From: Cryptomeria japonica
Taxonomy: Eukaryota; Streptophyta; Pinopsida; Cupressales; Cupressaceae
NCBI RefSeq assembly: GCF_030272615.1
Contig: NC_081412.1
Coordinates: forward strand, 694,218,083-694,282,082
Direction of reading: 5' to 3'
Length of the DNA stretch: 64,000 nt
The first letter of the stretch is position 1, and each line of letters begins with the position of its first letter. The position numbers and the translations under genes were made by a program. Shown in pieces: positions 55,746 to 64,000 of the stretch. Below the pieces are notes generated by a model. The model was not told where the DNA came from. It saw only the letters and a program-made list of their open reading frames with translations, and made no database searches.

Positions 55746-55943
55746 TTGGCGCTATTTCGCAGGACTAAGCTACCTGATGGTTATGCCTCGCGAAGTTGCA
55801 AAATAGCAAAATGGAACACTTGCAGGAATGTTGTGTCCCGTTGGAGCGAAAAATATGAATTCTCGTATAAATTCAATTTCGAAGGGACGGCCGGAGCACG
55901 TGGAATCAATATTATAGTTAAGGCCCTGAGTACAAATATTTGA
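55746..55943 (+). other. Conserved open segment upstream of the LTR ORF (3' copy)
   Basis: Same length and frame as 41393-41590, encoding WSEKYEFSYKFNFEG and ARGINIIVK. Possible upstream exon. Confidence 0.4.
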
Positions 55944-56175
55944 TTTCCTAACTACCAAGTGAAGATATCTTTTAAAAGATTTTGCAAAGGAGTAGACGCA
56001 GAGTTATCTTCTTCATATTCAGAGCGAGATGGTTCAGTTGTAGAGAAAATTCCTTCAAGCAAAGATCAGGTTCTCTCATATTTTTGTAGTAATTCTTGTG
56101 TGGTGTTCTAAGTAAGATGATTCTTTTGTTGCAGGAATTGTTTAATAGTGATATTCATTTCATTGCATTTTCAAA

Positions 56176-59100
56176 ATGGCTCTTAAAAGGGAATTTTTCG
56201 GCAAGGTTAATTATTTAGAAAGAAGTGTATGTGATGATTTTTTAGAACAGTTGATGTTATCAACCAATCAGGCATCAAAAGCCAAAGAGTTAGTGCCCAG
56301 GGCTCCCTGTCTGAAGATAGGAGAAGGATTGTATGACAAAGGTAATTGGCTGAGAGACCCACAGGTTGGGCTGTCCGGGTTGGGGTTGTTTAAAGTTGGA
56401 TTTGGAATGAGAAATTCTCTTGCTCCTCAAAACAGTATCTGGGAACTAGATGTTGGGACGTTAGTAGTCCCAGGGGTATTCATGGATATAGACCTGTTAA
56501 CCCAAATGGCATTAAATTATGATCCAGTCACATGATGCATTTGGGATGTAAATGGGAAAACCCTTGTGGAAATTAATGCTGAAGAATTTAGGACAACATT
56601 TGGACTTAACGAGTTCACAAATTTCCTGGAACCTATAAATTTCACAGCATTAGCCCAAGTTTACAGTGCACAAAGGAGTCATCTTAGGAATGGGCCTCTC
56701 AAGGAACTTTTTGTGAAAATAGGAGGGTTAACAATTGTGGGACCTAACACGCAAGAGCCCTTCTCATTAAGTATGTTTACCTTGAGGGCTAAAGGGATGT
56801 ATTGGGCACTTTGTCAAGTTCTAGGAGAGGATGCTGAAGCAAACATGCCCAATCATTACTTGCTAATGATTGCCCAGATTTTGAATCCTTCTCTTGCCAT
56901 CACATTTGATTATGCCTCTTTCATTGCCGATGCTATCCATGGAGGGTTGATAGGAATAAAGAATGGAAAGGTGGACAGACCTTTCAGATGGTATTCACTC
57001 TTAATGCACCTTTTTCTCTTCAAAGGTGGTGATTACTTCACCAGTGGACTAGACCTAGTCAAGGAGAAGGAAGGAGAAAAAATTCTAGTACAATTATGGA
57101 GTATTGTGTTGTCATGGGACAGAGAGGATGCTAGTTTCTTAAAGTTTGATAAATATTTTGCATCCAAAATAAGGACTCTCCTTTTCCCTAATAACCCAAG
57201 AGTCCCCAAGGTTCTTCTGGAATTTTTAAGGCCAAAAGAATTCGTAGAGAACATCAAAATTGTTCATAACTGGGGCGACATCTATTTATATCCAGTCTCC
57301 ATAGTTTTTAGAGTTTTTGGTTTTAGGGGTACTCCATTTTTGTTACCTTACCAGGTCCCTCTCAAATAGCGGAGATCCTTAGGCAAATTGGTGGCCTACA
57401 AGAGGCGGAGTTAACAGGTAGAGGTAAAGGGACTATTTTCCCTCCAGCTACAGTAGCCCACGAATTCGTAATAACAAAAGGAGGCTAGAATTGCTTTGAG
57501 GATTTCCTCAAACCTTATCATTTATCCACTGCAGTTTCCAGGTGTGTTGATCCAGAGGACTTCTTCAACAGTGTGTTTAGGAAGAAGGTAGCATGCAGAG
57601 GTAAGCCTCATCAATTCCAATTTCCTGAAGACCTCATCAGAAATGAATTTGATCTAGATGAGTAGGAACTAAGGAAAGAAAAGTGGGTGGCTTATAAGAA
57701 AGACTTGGATTTTGTGCATTAGTTTGATGCTAGCTATGACCCATTGTCTAGCTTCTTCTCGTTGGAAGAAAAAATAAAATTTTTGATTGTTTGCTTTGAA
57801 GATGTGATGCAAACACTAAAGGAGAAGAGGGAAGTTGTGATTAAGAGCAACCCTAAAAAGGCCAGACTGATCCTAAGCAGGTCAACTTCTAGCAAAGCAA
57901 TTCCTCCTGGAGATTACACATTGAATAAGAAATCAGGTTACAGTGTGTTGGTGCCTACAACAGGAGAGCCCTCTACATCCAAAGGAAAGAGGAAGATACA
58001 AGATGTCATCGACATCCAGGACAACCCAAAGAAGCAAAGCGTGGGGAAGGAAGTGCAATCAGATACACCCTTATATTCCCCATACCAATCCCCTATCCAT
58101 ATAGGAGATGAACAAGCAGCAGCTGAACACCTCTTGCAGTTGGGTAGCTTAGGGTAAATTTCATATACCTATGATGAAGTGGAGGAAGGGATGCCAGAAG
58201 AGCCCATTGATGCTGAAATGGATATTACCTCCACTGAACTCAAAGGACAAGAGTGGGATCCAGACATAAAAAAGGCAAGTAGTGCCTTTTTAGCTGATGA
58301 CAACTTTGTCACATCGGAAGCATTTATGCAATTCATTTGGAAACAACATATAGATAGATATAATGCTAGATGTAAGACAAGAAAGGCTGAGCAGCCCAAT
58401 AAAGATCTAGCCTCAGTGGAGGAAGAAATAAAACAAGAGATGATGGAGGAATTCAAAGCCATCACCCCTGAGCAGGGAAGGGATATGGTAGCACAAGCTG
58501 GAGTGCTAATCTTACCAAAGTGGGATATTGCAGATGCCCTAGTGTTAGATGCAGTAAGAAAAGAGACCAAACCCATGGAAGGAGTTACCTTCAATAAGGA
58601 TAATGCTGCACTAGTTATGTGGTCTCTCAAGAGAAATGAGAGCAAGAAAGGCAAAGACACCTCAGGGTCAAGTTACCTTGGTGGAATGATGGTGAAAAGA
58701 GTACAGAGTACAGGGGTAGTAGAGGCTGCTAGCACCGTGCTAGAAACTGCAAAATTCAATGTTGCAGTGGCTGAGAAGGAAGCCAAAGAAAACGAGGCCC
58801 TCCGAATTAAGTTGGAAATAGTTTTGAAGGCCTATAACAGTGCTAAGGAGGAGGTGAGAGGTAAAGATAGCATTATTGCTAAACTGCAAAGCCAGTTGAT
58901 GGGACAACACCAACAAGGTGAGTCTTCAACACTGATGATTTCCTCTTCTCCTGCAAGACCTTGGCCTACTAGCCCTATCATTGAATTTCCACCATCTCCA
59001 GCACCTTCCAGCTCTCAAATGATTGAGATTACTCCTCAAGAACTAGAAAACCTGAAACAGGCTCAGGCTTTTTATGCAGGGAAATATGAGGAAAAGGTAA

Positions 59101-59810
59101 GGGCCACAATCTCCAGTTTTGAAGATAGGATAAATGCCTCATTGCTTTACAAAAATGTGGGAAAAATTATGGAAATACGGAATGAGCTGAGGAGAGATAA
59201 GGCCATTTTGACACCCATTTTTGACAGATGGAGGCCTAGGGAGCAAGATCTAGAATTCATGTGTGTATCCTGTGATGAAGCAAGAGCCAATCCTATTATC
59301 AAATCCACTTCTGATGTCGCTAAAGTCTTATTAAAATTGGCAGCAGAAGTGGATAATGTGGATAGAAAGGTTAATTTGTGTAAGAAGGAATACACTGATC
59401 AAGTTTTTGAGTTGCTCCCAGGAATATTTGTAAATCCGAATCAGTTAAAAGATAAGCAAATATGGCTTAAGGAAATAGAAGCTAAATTGTCAGAAAGGGT
59501 TAAAGGCATCATTAATCTTGATGATACTTCTTTCTTTGTAGTGAAAATACAGGAAATAGAGAAAATTAAATCACATTATGGTTTTGTTAATTCAGAAGTC
59601 AATAAACTGAGAAATTCTTGGAAAAGGTTGACTAAGATTAAAGATGATGTGATTAATTTTTCATGGCTGACAGAAGAGATATATAGTGAGTGGGAAATTA
59701 AGTATGCCCCCCATGATCCGGAACAGTTGGAAAGCGCCCTTGAGAAGATAGAAGAGGTTGCAACCGAATAGCCTATTGAACAGACTGCAGAGGCTGAAAA
59801 GAGCTTGTAA
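56176..59810 (+). pseudogene. LTR-borne ORF, 3' LTR copy
   Basis: It starts MALKREFFGKVNYLERSV and ends EAEKSL at 59810. It is less broken at the N-terminus than the 5' copy: Q and W are kept where the other has TAG. Copy-specific damage is a TGA at 56533, the 8-bp deletion at ~57367, a TAG near 57487 and a TAG at 59769. Stops shared with the 5' copy (DE*EL near 57663, VH*FD near 57720, SLG*IS near 58155) were probably present when the element integrated, or spread by conversion. The C-terminal 530-codon part (58179-59771) is fully open: acidic start EEGMPEEPIDAEMDI, helical and coiled-coil stretches, Ser/Pro linker (PSPAPSSSQMIEITPQELEN), conserved end DPEQLESALEKIEEV. Confidence 0.8.
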
Positions 59811-60754
59811 CTGTTTTTTGTGGAAAACTTGTAACCTCTTAACTTTTGAAAAGAAATGATTGTAACAAACTCTCCTCAAAAGGTCCGAAGCTTTCTGCAT
59901 CCATGTGGTTATAAATGGATACCAGGACTAGAGGAAAAGGGATCACAAAATTTTGTAAGAAAACACTGTAGAAATTTATCTCAGCTTTTCTAAGTTTAAT
60001 GGAGAATCATAATTTATTTTAATATTTCTTGAACTGAATATCAATATACAGGCCATCGGTTTTGAGTAAAGCTTTGTGTTGTCTTCAAGTTCGTTCCTAA
60101 CTTTATTTACTATTTTCATTCTGAATAATCCAGGGTTGTTCCGTTTGAATGGAATTGCAAAGCAATTTTAGTATAAGTGCTTGTTAGCTTTTCTCTTTAG
60201 GAGGGAAATTAAATATGTGAGATCACTCATACCAGTAATTTCTTTGGGAGGAACTTCGAATTCTGAGGACCATAGCTTAGTTTGGAATGCTTGAATTCTT
60301 GTATGTGTCAGGCATATATAAGGATTAATAGAAACCAAACCGACGCGAAATATAAAGATGTGTTGTTTAAGGAGTTTTATTTGAGTTTAGATGACTCTGT
60401 GACCTTGGATAAGGCACTGGTATTAATGGAAGTTGTTTATTGCATGCTTTGTTGATCAAAATACTGAAATTAAGTGCAATTTATATCCTTTATTTTTAGT
60501 TGATTTCAAGGTGAATAAATCCACTGGTTTTCTGGACTGGTTTGCTATGGGTTTATGTTTGAAAGTGTGAATTTAATTCACAAAGGTATACCCACCTTGG
60601 CTCCAAGGAAGCCCGAAGTGTAGAAGGTCTATCCAAACCTTGTCATATGTTGTCTTGAGAATTTCCTTATCTTTGATATCTCTTCTACACCAAGGTTTAA
60701 ACCATATTAATTTGAGGATGTTAAAGGGAATTAGATTTTGAAGACAACACACCC

Positions 60755-62100
60755 AAAGTGAGCATAGCCAGAGTACCCTGGCATTCTAACTCACTATAAA
60801 TAAATACCTGATGGATGAAAGCTTTGAAGGAAGGGTTATGTGGGAATTGTAGTTACTTGGGAAGTGATGACCCTTGAAGTCTTTCTCATATCAACATCTA
60901 AGTAGGACCTCACAGTCTAAATCATGCTTGTGTGACTACATTTGTTTGTTATTTTGGTGGGCTTAATGTCTCAATCACGCTTGCGTGACACCAAGGAGTA
61001 ACGCTTAACAGAAATCCTTACTGAACACTTTGTATTTAGAGGCCAAAAATCCTTCTAGTTTCTTGAGAAGGAAAAGCTCGAATACTTGGAAGATATACTA
61101 AGTTCACCATGGGAAGATTTCCATGGGGACTGATGCTTGGCTTCCCTGAGAAGTGAGTGCCATGGAGGGGAGCCCGTCGGGTCAAGTATCTATGTATTCT
61201 CCTTGAATCTCATAATGAGTCTACCTCTCAAGTACCTACTGTCCTTGCCTACCATAAGAAATGTGTGAATGAGCATGATTGTCTTGAGTCTAAGTTAAAA
61301 TATCTTGTCTTCTTTACTTGTCAAAAGTTGAGTTGTCTCTCATTTCAAAACCAAGACAAAATTGATTCAAAACAAGGTTAAACACAAGAATATTTCAAAG
61401 CTCAAACACCTTCAAACATGGTTGTCAAACATTTTTCAAAATCTTGTCTCAACATTCATGTCACTTAGATTTAGGTTCATCCTAGGTCTGCATTTTGCAA
61501 ATTCATTGTCAAGTACCAAGGTTAGATTTTCACCTGAGTCATACTCCTTTCACATATCAATAAGGGTCATCCATTTGCATTTGCATCCTTGTCCTCATAA
61601 CATTAGGTCACATTCACATACCCTAGGTTTCTTCATTAAGCTTAGGTTATTATCATATCATACTAGGATCACTTGCATAGTAATTTTCCCTTAGCATATA
61701 GTGTCAAAACTAGGTTTTGTCATACTTGAGTAATCCAAATCTTTGATAAACCCTAAATCATTATTAGGAAGTCTAGACCTTATCAAACCTTTTCTTTTTT
61801 TGTCATTATTGTCATTTGGTCAAACCTAGCTTAGTATCCAAGCATATAGGGGAGACATTGTCATTTTGTCCTTTTGTTACTCAATCCTTTTGTCGTTTGA
61901 AGTCTAGACATCATTTCAATTTCCTAAGGGTCTATTTTTAGATTTGCATTCCAAAAAGTTTGTCAAGATCTTGAAAAACAAACAAAAACATAGGTTGCAT
62001 TCTTGCCATAGATTGCATTTTCATCTATCTAGTTTGCATTTAGTTGCATATCATACATTATCCTTGAAAAATTCCAAAAATATTGCATTCACATAGTGAC
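60755..62100 (+). other. D2 leader downstream of element C, including the conserved module
   Basis: No gene is supported. AAAGTGAGCATAGCC continues the pre-insertion leader. At 61089-61255 TTCACCATGGGAAGA, GGGGACTGATGCTTGGCT and AAGTGAGTG blocks match the leader module of A at 7365-7545. The rest (61260-62100) is AT-rich with short non-conserved ORFs. Confidence 0.6.
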
Positions 62101-63810
62101 ATGCCTGTTGAGACAAGGTCAAAATATAAAAAGATGGGCGAACCAACGTATCAACCCATTGACAACATATCAAATTCACAGTTTCAAACTAGTCAAATAG
62201 TATAAATTGAAGGTTTATCAAACACATCATTACCACCATATGGAATGGTTCAACTTGGACCACCTCCATTATATGAACCAGTGTTTGTACCCATGAAACT
62301 AGGACATGGGAGTGTTCCACCAACACCAAGAGGAAATGCACCTTTCGATTGGAATCAACCAAACTTGCAACATGACATTCAAACTCAAACATTATATGAG
62401 GAACAAACTCTTTCACAAGGATTTGGTTCAGATCAAGGCATTCAACAAGAAACAAATCAAAACATTTTACTAGATTGTTCATTAGATTCTGATGCTTCTG
62501 ATGATGTTGATATGTTCCTTCAAGATCCAAAGTTGACAAAAAAGATGGATAAATTCTTGAACAAGGTCTTTAAGATGTTCCCACAAAAATATCTTGACAT
62601 GATGAGTAATGTGACCTCCTCAAGTGAGCAAATCAATGTGCAAAAACAACAAGGCGGTGAGCTATTAAGTTTCTCTCTGCATCCAAATGAAGAACATGTG
62701 CAACAAGAAACTCAACCTACCTTGATGAGTAAATGTGCTTCAAAGGCATTGACAGTGACTATTCCACAAAAGTCAACATTCGAAACAATAAACAATCCAT
62801 TGTTTAATGCAACACCTTTAACACTAGATCAAATGATGGCCACACAAATGTTGATGACAGGTGTCCCTCAACAAGAAGTGATTCCTCAAATACCTAAAAG
62901 TGGATCCAAATCTAAGATGCAAGAAAGCTTTATGACTAGAATGTCTGACCTTACAAATGTTCAAATTGCATTTCCTTCATGCCAAAACATTGATCCCTTG
63001 TCAAAATCCCCCATACATATCCAAAGTCCAACCTCATGTCAAGAGGATAATTTAGAGCATGAAGAAATGAGTCCTAAAGAAAATCAAGATCAAGATATCC
63101 CAGTCCATCCAATCCCAAACGATCCCCTTCCATTTCATGAACACAATTTCCTTTCAAATCCCATTGACATTCCACTTCTAAAGAAAGATCAAGATATCCC
63201 TTCCATCCTTTCCGATGATCTAATTAAAAGTCAAGAGTAAAGTACCTTTAAAGAGGATTCCAATGATCTTCCTCCTTGTCAAGATCAAATTATTCCTTTT
63301 GTTCCTCCATCTCCTTGTCTTAATGCTCCATATACACTCCAAGATCTCATTCCTTTTGATGATCCCATTATTTCTCCCATTCCATCTCTTGAAGAGCCAA
63401 TCATTGAACCATGTCCACTACATGATCCTAATCCCCTTCATGATTCTAACATGTCAGTGCAAGATGTTCATGAACCCTTGACATGCATAATGGGTTCTTC
63501 CACTTTGGTGCAATTCAATCCACTTCAGGATCTCATTATTTCTCTCATATCATATCCACCTCATAATGGACTCGTGTCTTCTTCCCAAAGAAAAGAGTAT
63601 CCTACAAGTCAAGATATTCATAAAGGCAAAGGGGTAGATCTCCATAAGCAAGAATCCCTTCATGTTAAAGAAAATGTTAAGGGTCATGGCCTCAGTGAAA
63701 TTCCTCAAGACGTTGGTATCCCTCCATCAAAATCAAAATATTCACCTTCCCCATCATACTTTCCATCCATCTTAGGTCCTTATATTCCTTCATTCTCTAT
63801 GCAAGGTTAG
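62101..63810 (+). pseudogene. D2 first ORF (gag position), Gln/Pro/Asp-rich, unknown fold
   Basis: The frame opens MPVETRSKYKKMGEPTYQ, like the A gag start MVETRLQKSRR, and stays in one frame to 63810, apart from TAA stops near 62203 and at 63238. The protein is rich in Gln, Pro, Asp, Ser and His, with segments DLTNVQIAFPSCQNID, DQDIPVHPIPNDPLPFHEHN and KGKGVDLHKQESLHVKENVK. I see no Retrotrans_gag domain or zinc knuckle within ~570 codons, unlike A. It may be the N-terminal part of a long gag, or a replaced ORF in a non-autonomous element. The window ends before this can be settled. Confidence 0.65.
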
Positions 63811-64000
63811 CAAAGGCACACATCCCTGAGTAAATTTCATCAATCCAAAAGAAGTCCATTTCATTCATATCCATCCATGCATTCCTTTCCCCTCCAAGCA
63901 ATTTGGATGCCAAGTATAAAAGTCATAAGTCTAGCAATCCACATGTATTCAAGGATCAACATGTCCAATATAATCAACCTGTCAAAACAAAGAACAATAT
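63811..64000 (+). other. Window end within D2
   Basis: AT- and C-rich sequence follows the TAG at 63808. No motif is seen. Confidence 0.5.

Larger units (their letters stand above)
39514..60749 (+). mobile_element. Element C: 21.2-kb Tat/Ogre-like gypsy retrotransposon with ~7-kb ORF-bearing LTRs
   Basis: LTRs at 39514-46400 and 53573-60749 both run TGTTATCACTG...GAAGACAACA and are flanked by a perfect CACCC duplication. The internal region is 7,172 bp with PBS, gag, protease, archaeal-type RNase H, RT, degenerate RNase H and integrase. Each LTR holds a 278-bp tandem array, a TATA-like box and a ~1,212-codon ORF. All coding regions carry nonsense codons, so the copy is dead. Lineage is inferred from dual RNase H, PBS type and very long LTRs. 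Confidence 0.93.
53573..60749 (+). repeat. 3' LTR of element C (7,177 bp)
   Basis: It is 290 bp longer than the 5' LTR, mostly one extra 278-bp unit plus a small duplication (GACCTGGACTAGAGAAG doubled at ~55516-55548). It lacks 8 bp present in the 5' copy at 43009-43018, which frameshifts its LTR ORF. It is followed by CACCC. Confidence 0.93.
37213..64000 (+). mobile_element. Element D2: gypsy-type element interrupted by C, continues past the window
   Basis: The 5' LTR (37213-38744) is followed by a PBS-like site and a repeat-rich leader. Element C is inserted at 39514-60749. The leader resumes at 60755 and leads into an ORF at 62101. Joining the leader across C gives sequence collinear with the uninterrupted leader of A (6975-7560), which independently confirms the junction. 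The 3' LTR is not in the window. Confidence 0.85.

Noticed and set aside
58169-58660. Minus-strand 163-codon ORFs at 43820-44311 and 58169-58660
   Set aside because: They are antisense shadows of the LTR-borne ORF, open because the sense protein is Glu/Lys-rich, and have no motif of their own.

Overview
This is plant nuclear DNA made almost entirely of nested retrotransposons. I found no host gene, rRNA, tRNA or CRISPR array. Long AT-rich spacers, Tat/Ogre-like Ty3-gypsy elements with very large LTRs, an L1-type plant LINE (DUF4283 ORF1; endonuclease, RT and RNase H in ORF2), a Copia fragment and a plant-mobile-domain (PMD) ORF all point to a large-genome land plant. A conifer is possible, but that is a weak inference.

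Families are named here for convenience. A is a gypsy element with 761-bp LTRs (5433-17813, +). B is a non-autonomous element with ~4.2-kb LTRs (5413-28778, -). C is a 21.2-kb Tat/Ogre-like element with ~7-kb LTRs (39514-60749, +). C2 is a partial LTR of a C relative (2628-5412 and 28779-30038, -). D is a gypsy family with ~1.55-kb LTRs (D1 3' LTR at 6-1563; D2 from 37213 past the window end, +).

Left half: the D1 LTR abuts a Copia-type LTR fragment (1564-2622). A LINE (30039-35515, -) was hit by C2, C2 by B, and the B 3' LTR by A, giving four levels supported by LTR boundaries and short target-site duplications (TSDs). A keeps degenerate gag, protease and the integrase tail but has lost RT, RNase H and the integrase core. 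It carries an antisense PMD ORF before its 3' LTR. B encodes no recognisable gag or pol, only one uninterrupted 516-codon acidic ORF.

Right half: a Copia RT/RNase H remnant (35766-37212, -) is interrupted by D2. The D2 leader is interrupted by C, with a perfect 5-bp TSD (CACCC). C has gag, protease, an RNase H of archaeal type placed before RT, RT, a degenerate second RNase H and integrase, essentially in one frame broken by nonsense codons. Each C LTR also contains a ~1,212-codon ORF of unknown function plus an array of 278-bp repeats with internal hairpins.

Most notable: the LTR-borne ORF of C, conserved as protein in C2; the intact ORF of B and its priming and 3'-junction signals shared with C; the short repeats shared by the sense and antisense leaders of A; and a nonsense-codon spectrum in C that looks like decay at methylated CHG sites. 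All identities are by-eye readings; no database search was run.
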